NCBI GenBank assembly: GCA_022264855.1
Contig: JABYQU010000010.1
Coordinates: 186,001-250,000 of the forward strand
Direction of reading: 5' to 3'
Source: Lenzites betulinus
Lineage: Eukaryota > Basidiomycota > Agaricomycetes > Polyporales > Polyporaceae
Length of the DNA stretch: 64,000 nt
The position numbers and the translations under genes are program-made. Shown here one piece after another: positions 40,263 through 51,584 of the stretch (the first letter of the stretch is position 1; each line of letters opens with the position of its first letter). The notes below the pieces were generated by a model. The model was given only the letters and a program-made list of their open reading frames with translations. It did not search any database and had not been told where the DNA came from.

Positions 40263-42350
40263 TCAGTATCCAGTGTCGACGCCCTCGGCACGCAGCCGGT
40301 CGCGCACGCGCGCCAGCGACCGCCCGAGGTGGTTCAAGCCGCGTCCGCCTTCGCCCTCGCCCCAGAAGCCGTCGTACGGCTCCGCATACACGAGCGGCGC
40401 GTCGCCCGTCTCCAAGAGCAGCGCGCGCAGGTTCGCGTGCTGTATGAACTTGTTGTACAACACCTCGTCGAGCTACCCCACCACCATGCATCAGCACTCG
40501 CTCTCAAGCACATACAGAACCGAGCACAGGCGCGACTCACCAGCTCCTCAAAGACGTCATCCCAGTCCCCGCGCCAGATATGCCGCAAGCTGCCCGCGAT
40601 CGCCGCGGCCTCCTCCGCGGTCCCGCACCGCCGGATCTGCTCCGCCTGCTGCGGGTGGTCCGGCAGGAAGCGCAGCGCCTCGACGAGGTGCAGCACCGTC
40701 GGGAACGACTTGTGCTGGTAGTGCACCTTGTGCGGCGAGATGTGCAGGAAGCCCGCGTACGTCGGGTGCGTGCGGTCGAACCGGATCGGCTGCGGGAGCG
40801 GCGGGGGCGGGGGCGGCACCGGCTGCGGCGTGGGTATGCGCATGTGCCCGGGGCCGGGCGATTGTGCGTACTGCTGCTGTTGTTGCTGCTGCTGCTGCTG
40901 CGAGAGCGCGGGGATGACCGCGGTAGAGACGGCAGGCGCTGCTCCGGGGACGTACCCGGGCATGCCAGAGGTGGCGTTCCCCGGTGGCTGGCCGCCGCCT
41001 GCCATGGGTACGCCGTTCGCCTGCACGCCGGGCGGGAAGTAGGTGAGCGTCGTCGTTCCGTCCGGGTGGCTCTGCATGATCGGGTACACCGCGGTGGAGT
41101 GGCCGCCGACGAACGTCTGCGGGAACACGCCGCCCTGGTGGGGCGCGTCGAACTCGTCCTCGTCCCGGCGCGAGTGCAAGCGCGAGCTCAGCGATCGGAA
41201 GAGCCCCTTGCGCTTCTTCTCTCTGCTCGATCGCGAGCCTTGCTGGTTCCCTTGGGGGATGACGGGCACTGGGATGGCATTTACAGTGTGGATGGCGGGC
41301 GCGCCGACAAGTCGTGCCTTGATCTCCACCTCGTCGATTGGTTTTCGGAGATCGCGCAGCAAACGCGAGTAGGGCGAGCTCTGGAAGATATCCTTCGGTG
41401 GTGTAGGCAAAGGATTGTGATTGTAGCGGATCGGCGTCCAAGGCCGAGGTCGATACACCGGTGAAGGTGCGCGACGAGGAGGCTCGGCCTGTTGATAGAT
41501 TTGAGGTCCCCCCTGCCCAGGGTACTGGGGGTACATGGGCTGGTCATACATGCCAGGAGGAGGGATGACGGGCCCCTCTGTGTTGCGGCCAAAAACTGGT
41601 GAGGACTCCGACCTGTGGTGCTCACGCCTCCGCGAGGGACCTCTGCGATTGCGCGCCCCATCGAAGGGGCCATATTGGCCGGGCGCAAGGGGAGGCTGCA
41701 GGCGCTCGCGCGTGCTGGGACTTAGCTCATCCTGACCGCGGTCATCGGAGTCAGAGTCGTAGGGGTAGGCTCCGCCAGAGTGATATGGGGTGTCAGCTCT
41801 ACCGTACATGTTGGACGGCATGGGCGGTATGACGGGTGCTTCTGGGTTTTGACCTTGTCCTGGGATGACAGGGTGAGGCATGTCCATGCCTCCGAAGGGA
41901 TCTTGTCCCCCCATTGCCATATTCATTGGAGGGCCTGGAAAAGGGTTCCCTGCGGTTGGAATTGCACCAGTCCTGGGCACAGGGGGGATGACAGGATGAA
42001 ACCCGCCGTTCATCTGGGGCTGAGGGAAAACGATGGGCTGCGTGGGGGCGTAAGGAGATTCTGCGCATCGCACACAAGCAGCAGTATGAACATCAAATCG
42101 AAATCGCATAGTATGACCATGACGCACGCGCATAGACCCCTTGCGGCTGTACGCTAGGGAATGGAGATGCATATTCTTGATGGCGCGAAGACTCCTCTCG
42201 CATGGGCCCGTCATCGTATGGGCTCGCGCGCCCTCCGTACTCTATTCTGCGTTTGCGAGTGGACCATCCGCTCTTCGAGAAAGAGCGCTCTTGCGGATAT
42301 CGCGATTGAGAGTAGGAGCTTCCGGATGGGCGACTGTTGTTGTTGCCCAT
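40263..42350 (-). CDS. NADAR-domain protein with long disordered N-terminus
   Basis: Exons 42350-42128, 42060-40541 and 40472-40263 give 650 aa, in phase. The first 460 residues are Pro/Gly/Gln-rich and disordered, with repeated HPVIPP, PVIPPM and PVIPQG motifs and a 10-Gln run. The C-terminal 160 residues are a NADAR (YbiA-like) domain: RFDRTHPTYAGFLHISPHKV, FPTVLHLVEALRFL, RHIWRGDWDDVFEELLDEVL, NKFIQHANLRALLLETGDAPLVYAEPYDGFWGEG and GLNHLGRSLARVRDRL. NADAR domains are known to act on ADP-ribose or riboside products, including reversal of guanine ADP-ribosylation in some bacterial systems; the fungal substrate is unknown. The glycine at position 2 and MGNNNS N-terminus fit a myristoylation signal. 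Confidence 0.82.
40871..40900 (-). repeat. CAG/CAA repeat coding for a 10-Gln run
   Basis: Ten mixed CAG/CAA codons on the minus strand in the NADAR gene (CTG/TTG on the plus strand). Trinucleotide tracts like this vary in length between strains. Confidence 0.85.
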
Positions 42351-44359
42351 CAGTTGCTGGGGAGATTGCGGAGATGAGTTTTGGAAGGTATCGCAAGTGA
42401 GATGAAGGGGTGAGAAGGGTTCGCAGGAAGGGGGGAAGCACGAGGCAAGCTCATGGAGGACGTCCTATGCGCGAGCACTGAAAGAGCCCTAGTCTGCCAC
42501 CGCGGCCACACCAGAGACCAAATGATTATTCCCAACCTCGAGGCAGCCACGTGGCGCAGATCACGAGGGCGCGACACGACGCGTAAAACGTGCGCGTCTA
42601 TCGCGCATGGGTCCTCGACCTCTTCTCCGGAGGTTTCGAGAGCTAGCTATGCCTGTACACCCTAACTATCATGCCGTCTGCACGCCAATTAGACTCCGTA
42701 ACAAGATCTCATACTCACATCTATCCATGCCACACATGCTGCCTCATTCATAACCATAGCTAGTCCCGGACTCCAGCAAAGCCCGACGCCGTGTCAGTCC
42801 TGGTGGGCGGATGCGGTGATAGCCTCCACCCCACGATCCTCATAGGAGCAGGAAGAGAGCAGAGGAAAGCAAGGGTGCGAAAACGCGAGAATGAACGGTG
42901 AAGACGCGATATATACCTCCGCCCCATCCCGGCTCTTGCCAGTGCGTCACATCGACAGGCTTCGTCTATGCCAAGAGCGGAATGATATATACGTCCGAGG
43001 AGGTGATCGCCACAACGCCGTCTTCAACATTTCACAATATGTTCCCACTTAGGCAGCACCCTTGCCTCATTGGTCGGTTTGTTTGGTGACCGAGAGGCGA
43101 TGTGAGCCACAGAGGAAGGCAGCGACGACAGTCCGCACTAATGGCGCGAATAGAACCACCCATTCTGTGCGGGGAATGTGACGCTGTGTAGGATCGTGGT
43201 TGCACACAATTGAGGACTTCGGTTCGGAATCGGAAGGCGGTCCATTTCATGTTCCTGTTGCAAATCTTTGAATAATATAAGTGCAGTCGACGGAGGTAGT
43301 AGGCTCGTAAACCAGCTTCTAGTTCTTGCCGAAGATACTCGTTCCTTCAGAGTACGACGGAGGTACTCAAGTGGTCGAGATCATAGTTATATAGGAAGGA
43401 CACTGACGTACCGAATGCAAGAACCGATTGCGAGTGAGATACGATGACTGCGGACGATGAGTAATTTGACAACCTTGCAGCTGCCTTGATGTGGTGGCCT
43501 TCGGAGGGGAAGCCAGCGGCGGTGGACTGGAGGATTGTGGCGTTATGTCGGAATACATGTAGCTCGGGGCGTCTTATAGCGCAACCAAGTATGCCCTCTA
43601 GCTCATTCTGTCACAGTACTGGTCCACTTAGCTATAACAGTGCGCGCGACGCAGACGTTCGCTTATACGATGATAGGGCAAATGTTGACCATATGCGCAG
43701 GTCGGATGAGAGGCGGGCTGGAGGGGAAACAGGCGCCTGGCGGCCCCGCCACCTAACCCAAAAAGGCAGGAAAGGAGAGAAGCGAGCTATATTTAGACGT
43801 ATAGACGCTGAAAGGAGATCGCCATGAGTAGATGATGTTGCGCAGTTGTTGTGCTTCTCCATGATGATCTATACCTCCGGTCCTACGATAATGACCTCAG
43901 CACTCTCGCAGCGTGTTTCCAGTATGGCTGTCTGCAGTCTCTGCGCGTGTCAGTGTGCTCGGGCACCATAGCGAGTACGCCTGTCTATGGCAGCAGGTGG
44001 CTCGCGGTGCGCGCCGGTATGGCTCAGGAGGCGGCTGGAATGGGGGTGCTCTGGGGAAGTTCTGGTCGGAAAGGGAAGAAGGGACGAGGAACGGCAGCTG
44101 AGAAGAGTCTAGCCTCGTGGACGGGGACGATAAGGACGTATATGATGCTCGGCCGTCCGCTCCCCCGCCGTTGTGGCGCCTCCAGTCCCCGCTCCCCTTC
44201 ACTCTAACGTCCCCCGTCCGACCGCCCCGCACAAACGTTCAGCATACCCGCCCCATCGCCCGTCACACTAACCTCTTCCTGCTCTCACAAGTGCCTGTCT
44301 CTCTGTGATACCCCCTACGTCACCGCCGCTCTCCCGGAACACATATATACTCCTCCAAC
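42351..44359. other. Long intergenic region
   Basis: 2 kb between divergent genes. Short open frames only, without similarity. A TATATA stretch at 44343-44348 lies only 12 bases before the protease ATG and is too close for an ordinary TATA box. Confidence 0.5.
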
Positions 44360-46132
44360 ATGGGCTGCATTCCATCCAAGTCCGCTGCTACTTCCTCCCC
44401 CGCACCCACTACCATGAAGCTCCACCACCTCGTTCGCCCCCACATCTACAAGGACGGCAGGCGTCCATCCTTCGCTGCTGCGTACGCCCGTGCGGCCCGT
44501 CGCTACGGCTTCGAGGCCGGTCGTAATGCCGGTTTCGCGAAGCGTAACAACGTCGTCGTAAAGGTCAAGAGCAAGCACAACAAGGAGACTGACCACGAGG
44601 TCCCCGCAGAGTCCATCCAGAATGGTAAGTTTTGCCTGTCATTTTTGCTCTCATAGATGGTGGCACTCACCACGACTTGTTCTGAACACCACTTTAGAGT
44701 AAGTGCAGAGTTCCAGCGGATTATGACGTACCCCGTGCTCACCTCTCGATCAGCCTCGAGTATGTCGTGCCTGTCAAGATCGGTACCCCCGGCGTCACGC
44801 TCCATCTCGACTTTGACACCGGCTCCTCCGACCTATGGGTTTGGAGGTATGTTATTTGACATTTAATCTCCCATTATGCAGCTAATGATCACACGTTCCG
44901 CAGTTCCGAGCTTGGGCGTGGAGCGAGTACCAAGGGCCACACCATCTACGACCCCACCAAGTCCTCCACCGCCAAGAAGGCAAGCGGTTCCTGGAACATC
45001 AGCTATGGCGACGGTTCCTCCGCTTCCGGGAACGTTTACACGGATACCGTTACGGTCGCAGGCGTGACGGTCAAGGCTCAAGCTATCGAGCTTGCCGAGA
45101 AGCTCAGCTCTAGCTTCCTCTCGGACGGCGGCAACGACGGCCTTCTTGGTCTCGCGTGGCCGCAGATCAACACCGTTTCGCCCAAGCCTGTCGCAACCCC
45201 TGTGGAGAACATGATCAGCAGCAAACTGATCAACCCGGTACGAACTCGTTGTGATACCTAGAAGTCCGCTACTGACATGGAATATCGCATATAGCCTGTG
45301 TTTACGGCTAAGCTCGGTCGTGGTTCCGAAGCAGGGTTCTACTCCTTCGGTAAGCGCGGCTTGCCAGCTACATGTTTGATGATGACGCTGACGATTCATC
45401 AGGCTTTATCGACACCTCCGTGACGCCCAACCCCATCACGTACACCCCTATCGACAAGTACGTGTGCACATGGTGCTCAGTTCCTGTGGTTGTGTCTGAC
45501 AGAGGCATATCCGACAGCTCGCAGGGATTCTGGCAGGTCCCATCGGCTAGCTGGTCGCTCAACGGCGAGACCAAGGAGCGCTCGAGCAACACCACCATCC
45601 TCGACACCGGCACCACGCTCCTCCTCGTCTCTGACGACGTCGTTGATAGCATCTATGGTATGATCCTCCCTGCGTGATGTAAGCTGGAGCTTCCCACTAA
45701 CCGCTCTCCCAGGCTCTATCAAGGGCGCTGTCTACGATGACCAGCAGGGCGGGTATAAGTTCCCCTCAGACGCGACCCTCCCCGATATCTCCTTCGCGGT
45801 CGGCGATACGCTCTACAAGGTAAATATACTCTCTGAATTGCTCCTCCACTCTATCTCCGCTGCTCGTAGAACAGATTCTGATTCTGGCCCGTTTTGTAAT
45901 AGGTGAACGGACAAGACTTCGCGTTCGGTGACGCCGGCGAGGGGTTCACCTTCGGCGGCATCCAGAGCCGTGGCGACCTCGGGTTCGACATCTTCGGTGA
46001 TGTGTTCCTGAAGTCTGTCTACGTCGTCTGTGAGTTGCCCGTACACCATCACGCGCGAACCTCGCTAACATCTTATGGTGTGCAGTCAACCAGGGCGAGA
46101 AGACCGTTGGCCTCGCCCAGCGCGATGACTGA
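44360..46132 (+). CDS. Aspartic protease (pepsin family A1)
   Basis: Nine exons (44360-44624, 44711-44846, 44904-45237, 45295-45349, 45403-45457, 45518-45657, 45713-45819, 45903-46029, 46086-46132) give 421 aa. Both catalytic Asp motifs are present: [12 protein letters not shown] (Asp124) and [11 protein letters not shown]. The flap [16 protein letters not shown] and the [13 protein letters not shown] block are also intact. A C-terminal [23 protein letters not shown] completes the fold. The sequence is closest to fungal penicillopepsin/aspergillopepsin-type enzymes. The N-terminus is unusual: [13 protein letters not shown] has no hydrophobic signal core and instead carries MGxxxS plus a Cys at position 3. 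A basic propeptide-like region ([25 protein letters not shown]) follows. The first intron acceptor (GCAGAG|TTCC) is the least certain junction. Confidence 0.85.
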
Positions 46133-46588
46133 GCGCCCTGTCCGCAGAGGGCACTCGGCGTTGTACGATGGTGGTGTGTAAGAGTGGTCGGACGCGGAGG
46201 TGTGTTCTCGCGGACTTTGATGAGCTTGTTGTTTTCCTGTTATCTTGCCGGACGGATCGGACTTGACTGTTTACCACACACGGGACTCTGTATACCATTC
46301 TAGTCGGCGGCTGTTCCATACCTACCTTCCTGTGCTCATACCACGCAGGTAGCGAATATACTGGACTAGCCCTGCTTACATTGAATCGCGCGTGTGAAGC
46401 GCGTACTTCGCTGTGGCGCGTTATAACCGATCGGTTCTTCAGGGTAGCGTATACATTGACTCTCACGATACGCGTCGCGACGCGCCAAGTGTGCTGTCCA
46501 ACTCACGTCCAGCTCATGGTCAGCACGTCTACTATCTCACTTACCACCCCCTCGGTACTCAGTACAGTCGTAGCCTCTCGCTCTGAAC
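46133..46588. other. Intergenic region
   Basis: About 450 bases; nothing recognised. Confidence 0.5.
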
Positions 46589-48794
46589 ATGTCTCTCCCA
46601 AGCAAGAAAACGAAGACCGAGATTGTATCCTCGGCGATCTCCCCGAAGGATACCCACCCAAAAGTGGACGTGGTAATTCCTAGACGCGTCTTCCTGGAGG
46701 ACGTGTCTCTGGACATTCTACTCGAGGTCTTCAGCCATCTTCACCCGCAGGATCTCTTGCTCATGTCGCGCACGTCCAAAATCTTCCGTGCGTTTTTAAT
46801 GAGCCGCAGGTCCGCGCTCGTTTGGAAAGAGGCGAGGGTCCGCACATCAAGTGACGCCCCGCCGTGTCCACCCCATATGAGCGAACCGCAGTATGCGGTT
46901 CTCCTATTCACGCAGCGGTGCACGGTATGTGCTCTCCTAGACCTGTCTTTATTCACCGACTGAATCATAGTCGGGACGCCGATGCACAGGTATGCGGCGG
47001 GTCTGCAGAGGCGCAAATGCCATTTTGGGCATTCTACGCCCGTTATTGTCCGTCCTGCGACGAGAAGGAGTACGTAGCAGAATGCCCTGAGCGCGTGCGT
47101 TGTTTGCAACGTATGTTCACACCCCGCGTCCGCCATCAGGGTGATAAGAGTCTTTCCGCGGTCCGTTCGACACGAGGTCACAGATGCGATGGCCAAGGCC
47201 GGGTATCAGGGCTCGTATGTCAGAAATACGCCGCGGTGAGTAAGTAGCCATATGTTGCAATTGACCATACTTTGATGTCGTGGTACATTGCAGTGGTTCT
47301 GGATGGAACGGCAATATGGGATGGGGCGCCCATCATGATCGTACCGCCGTCAGGACGTTGCCCAATTCAGGGCGCTGTGGGAACGCTGCGCTTCTTCCGA
47401 GGAAAAGACAAAGCTTCTGGAAACCAGCATCGCGGATGTCAACAAGTGGATGGAGGCACGCGTCATCAGCCCTCAGGCCTCATTTTCCAGTTGGTTTTCG
47501 ATACTCATAGTGTTCTCTTAGGAGACGAGCGCGATCACGGCCTGGGGCAAGAAACAAGCTCCGCTCTACGCTCGCATGAAGAAAGAACACATCGACGCGA
47601 TTGGTGCCCGGATCGTAGAACTCAAGCGCGCCCTGGAAGCCCATCTGGCCTCTCTTGGACCTCGAAATGCGGCCTCCGACACCCGAGCTCACCTCGTGCT
47701 CAGACCTGCGTGCCGGCAGCTCCTGGAGGCGCCCACATCCCAGGAGGTCACTTCGGATGACTTCCTGGGAATACTGGACGCGCTCGAGGAAGAGTGGCAC
47801 GAGGAGCGCGAGCGTGAATTCGAGGCATTGGTGTCCGAGAGATACCCAGGTCTCCCAGCCGACGGCCCGCCCGTGCTGTCGCTGGCCATCAGCAACTTCG
47901 ACTGTTCAAGCTGCAGACGCGAGTATCTGCGCTGGCCGGCCGTCCTCGCGCACCGTTGTGCCCGTTCGTCCGGTGCATGCGGACCAGATCCGAGTCGGTG
48001 GCCCGAGTCCGACCACGTCCTTGATGCTCTGCGCTCCGCTTTGCGCCCGCTGGATCTGGCATTACCCTGGGGATCCGGACTCGGAGGCGGCTACCGCGGC
48101 CGCTTGGGGTTCCGCGTGATGCACGGCTCGGAAAGCGCCTCGGTGTCCGCGCGTGCGTGTGGCTACGACCTGTCCAGGGTCACGTTCGCGGCCATGCAGC
48201 GCAGACGGTTCTACTGCACGATCTGCACGATTCCTAACGTGAAAAGGGGGCTCATACGGGCGTATGACTGGCAGGAGGAGGTACGCGCGCCATCCCCAAA
48301 TCAACGTTCGGGAGATGCACTGACTCGCGACGGGCGGCAGTGCGCGCGCTGCGAACGCAAGATCTTTGAGGGGCACACGTTGGATCAGTGGGCCGTCCTC
48401 GACGACGCGCACACCGCCGCGGTCCTGGCTGCCGAGGCAGCACTCGAAGCGGCGGGCGACGTCCCCGAGGCCGTCTACGGGTGCACCCACTGCCCGCACC
48501 ATTGCCAGGGCGCCCGTGCGTTCCGCGATCACTGTATGAAGTGCGTACCGCAGACGGCGCGCTCGTCAGACCGGAGCACTGAGTACTGAAGGGTCTTTTC
48601 TTGGCAGGGCGCATGGAATCGAGCAGCCGCCGGAAGGCCTGAATAAGGGGGACTTCTACCTGCACCCCGAGTCGCCCACTGCTGCGCACCACACGATCGT
48701 GATATACCCGGAGTATGCGCGCGGGGAGCGTGTTGCAGACAAGGCTGTCAAGGATGGCCGTGCGGTCTTCTCGTCGACGCTGTTCGTGCAATAA
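46589..48794 (+). CDS. F-box protein, second family member (middle unresolved)
   Basis: Clear coding parts: exon 46589-46924 with an F-box (LEDVSLDILLEVFSHLHPQDLLLMSRTSKIF) and YAVLLFTQRCT; exon 46990-47069 with VCGG and YCPSCDEKE; a piece ending at 47235 that reads DAMAKAGYQGSYVRNTPR; an open region from about 47520 to 48540 with Cys/His pairs (CSSCRREY, CTICTI, CARCERKIF, CTHCPHHC); and a last exon (48610-48794, HGIEQPPEGLNKGDFYLHP to FVQ). The plan parallels the F-box gene at 30-32.6 kb. Between 47070 and 47520 I could not find a set of normal introns that keeps one frame, and the expected coiled segment (RALWERCASSEEKTKLLE) is out of frame with its neighbours. It may be a damaged gene, or I may have missed a non-standard intron. 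Confidence 0.6.
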
Positions 48795-49265
48795 TCTGGC
48801 ATCGTTTGCTAGCGGGGCTCTCGAATGTTGGTGCTGTATGAGTCTGCAGGACTCATCGATGCCTCGCTCGCACGCTACAGCGTTTGATGCTCAACGGCCT
48901 GTTGGCTGGTGATCTAGTCAACGGGATGTAAACAAAGCACGCTGAGTCGTATTGGCAGACAGCAGCACTGATTTCCCCTTGGAGTTCACCCTCGCTCCCT
49001 ACGTCGAATGACCATCTCCTGGGCTGTGTGACAACGAATCAAGTGTCTGGCAGTACCAAGAATTCTCTGAAATGCGGTCCGACTGTGGTCAAAAACCCAC
49101 ATGTCCTCGAGAGACGAGCTGAACAGATGCGGATGAGCAGGAAAGGAGTACCTTAGCACAGCTTTCTAGACACTCAGATCTCGGCGCTCCGAATATCTGC
49201 CAGCCCCGCACCACAACAAGCCGAATGATCTCATAGTCCCTCACCTGCTAGCTGGACACCATATC
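48795..49265. other. Intergenic region
   Basis: About 470 bases; nothing recognised. Confidence 0.5.
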
Positions 49266-50072
49266 ATGATCCTAGGACTTATATTCTCGTTATCGTTATA
49301 TTTTCTCAAGATCATAGACCGAGCTCGATTTGCGCAGCGTGTGGTCGAATTCCCGTCCCGGGGCCTCGTCCTGAAGGCCTCCATCCTCGGACCACGCGGG
49401 GCGAAGGAAGCCGACATCATACGCTTCGTCCAACGCCATACCTCTATACCAACGCCCCACGTCGTCCTGTCTGGCAATTTAGGCAGCCGGCACTACTTCC
49501 TCATGAAGAAAGTGCGAGGCATCAACCTCGGACGCGTCTGGGGCACCATGACCCCAGCGCAGCGGCAGCACGTCATCGAGCAGCTGCGCGATTTCGTCAC
49601 CCAGCTCCGCGCCCTCAAGTCTCCGCATGGTGACGCGGTGTGCTCCTTGGACGGCGCGGCGCTCCAAGACAGCCGCATAACGAATGTCGACGCCGTTGGC
49701 CCGTTCCGCGACGAGGGCGCGTTCAACGATCGTCTGCTGGCGACGACGGCGGCCTTCGGACACGAGGACCTCGCGGGGCTCCGCGCGAGGATGCGCGACG
49801 ACCATGCGATCATGTTCACGCATGGGGATATCGCGCCGCGCAATATCATGGTCGACGACGATGGTAACATCCTTGCCCTGTTGGACTGGGAGCAGGCGGG
49901 ATGGTATCCCGAGCACTGGGAGTGGGTCAAAGCGCTGTGGTTTCTGCCGGGCCCGTGGCATCCATGCGGTGAACTCTGGATAGAGGCCGTAAAGGAGATA
50001 TTTGAAGGAAAGTACGAGGAAGAGTGGAAGGTCGAGCGTGAGCTCTCGGAGTACATAGTTGGACCAATTTGA
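49266..50072 (+). CDS. Aminoglycoside phosphotransferase-like kinase (APH family)
   Basis: A single exon of 268 aa. The APH catalytic core is intact: FTHGDIAPRNIMVDDDGNI (His186, Asp188, Asn193) and the metal-binding LLDWEQAGWYP (Asp207). Upstream, HYFLMKKVRGINLGRVW corresponds to the hinge, and the family's N-lobe is reduced. In fungi such proteins are very numerous and their substrates (sugars, choline, small molecules) are mostly unknown; antibiotic resistance should not be assumed. The first 20 residues (MILGLIFSLSLYFLKIIDRA) are hydrophobic and could be a membrane anchor, or the real start may be elsewhere. Confidence 0.8.
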   Translation: MILGLIFSLSLYFLKIIDRARFAQRVVEFPSRGLVLKASILGPRGAKEADIIRFVQRHTSIPTPHVVLSGNLGSRHYFLMKKVRGINLGRVWGTMTPAQRQHVIEQLRDFVTQLRALKSPHGDAVCSLDGAALQDSRITNVDAVGPFRDEGAFNDRLLATTAAFGHEDLAGLRARMRDDHAIMFTHGDIAPRNIMVDDDGNILALLDWEQAGWYPEHWEWVKALWFLPGPWHPCGELWIEAVKEIFEGKYEEEWKVERELSEYIVGPI

Positions 50073-50376
50073 AAGTGTGTCGTGCACTGACCCTCTAGCT
50101 CTCCTGAACCCCTGGTTTAATATTCCAGCATGGCGCACTTGAAATTTGACTCGTAATCAGAGAGAGAGAGAGAGAGAGAGGAGTATACCAGTATGTATCC
50201 CATAACCGAGTTTACAATAGTATTGACGTCCCAACAGTACATACGATAGGACAAGCGATATGTGTACAAGCTCGAACACAACGCGAATGCTAGGAAATAG
50301 GTGGGGGTTTTGAATTTGTACTATAAAACAGCGCGTGCATATCCCGTTACCGGCAGTCAGCTGTGCCCTCATTGCT
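50073..50376. other. Intergenic region with an (AG)11 microsatellite
   Basis: 300 bases between convergent genes. A pure AG dinucleotide run occupies 50159-50180. Confidence 0.8.
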
Positions 50377-50955
50377 TCAAGTTTGGTATAGGGAGACGAC
50401 CTGCGGTTTGCCGATAGCGAGGGTGAGGGCACTGGCCTCCCGCATACCAGGAAGCAGGTCGTCCTGATGGGTGAAGCCCCCATCAACCCATCCGCGATCG
50501 TGCATAACTTCCAAGCACTCCATCACCCAGTCCCGGCAGTTCCACCCACTGAACTTCTCGAGAGGGGTGTTGGCAAGTATCACCTGTTGCCACAAAGGCA
50601 TGTTTCACAGAAAGCGTCAGACGGTGCTCGGATGACTCACCCTCCTCAGAGTTTTTAGCTCTCTTCGTCTGACAGTCCCAACGCGCAACCCTCCGAGACA
50701 CTTGGCAGACTCCTCCGGGGTCACCTTCGGCACTGTGGAAAGCTGCCAAGCGCCAGTGGCCCTGTTGAGATAGACCTGGTACATGGGTCCGCTTTGGAAG
50801 ATGTCCTCGTCCGTACGGACGATGATAGCCCAATGAAGCTGTTCCTCGCTTCCTATGCCGAAAGTCCATCTCTCGTACTGCGTGACGATGATAGAGTATT
50901 TGGCAGTGCCAAGAGTCTCCCGGAATACGCTCCGAAGCTGGTCGAATAGACCCAT
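50377..50955 (-). CDS. Small conserved fungal protein with H...NC arrangement
   Basis: Exons 50955-50641 and 50583-50377 (57-nt intron) give 173 aa. The type of protein is widespread in Agaricomycetes, but I do not recognise a described function. EEQLHWAIIVRT (His41) precedes GPMYQVYLNRATGAWQL and, after the intron, FSGWNCRDWVMECL (Cys121) and GWVDGG. A His in a first strand followed later by Asn-Cys at a helix start is the order seen in circularly permuted papain/NlpC-like folds (LRAT, PPPDE), so a thiol hydrolase or acyltransferase fold is possible. This is an inference from two motifs only. Confidence 0.72.
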
Positions 50956-51584
50956 GTCCGAGTGCTGAACGAGCTAAAAAATGCGGATAGGCAGCAAGGG
51001 ATACTGACCTCTTGAAGCTGCAAGGGAGATGTGCGGATCGTATTTGAAGCTTGAAGTGCCACTTCCGACTCTCCTTCCGACCTAGCCGGTCACCTCGTGC
51101 TGTTCACACTCAGCTGTGATTATGTGAACGGGTCCTATGGGAAGGGAGTGGCACAAATCACGGCGTGGTGTGTGAGAAGTGGCCTTTCTTCCACGAGAAA
51201 ACCGTTGAATATCCATCGATCTCCGCGAGTGGTCTGCTCTTCGACAAAGGTTGCCGCGATAGGTTGTTGATTGTGTGGTTGAGCCTCACGAACCCTGCCA
51301 GTCGCAACACGGGTTTACGACATGTCAGGCGTAGAAAAGATGGAGGCCTTCTTGGGGCTTCGTGAGCGGCCCCCGCCATAACGCCCCTCCGTTCGGCGCT
51401 GCGCTCGGGGGCTCACGTTTCCCAGAGTTTACTGACCAGGTATGTGGAAAGTTCGACAAATTACTCTGGCGTGATATCATGACACTCATACTGTTGCAGG
51501 AAAGCTTCTTGAGATATGCGAACGTTCGAAAGTCTACTGATACATAAAGGTGAGTTTTCAGGGTCGTGATGTACATCGTTTGCG
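50956..51584. other. Intergenic region
   Basis: About 630 bases between the start of the small gene and the 3' end of the transporter. Nothing recognised. Confidence 0.5.

Noticed and set aside
40557..41464. Long open frames on both strands, overlapping the NADAR gene
   Set aside because: They are shadows of the GC-rich coding frame; only the NADAR frame has domain similarity and consistent introns.
49266..50072. APH-like gene as an antibiotic resistance gene
   Set aside because: The APH fold is greatly expanded in fungi with non-antibiotic roles, and nothing points to mobile resistance.
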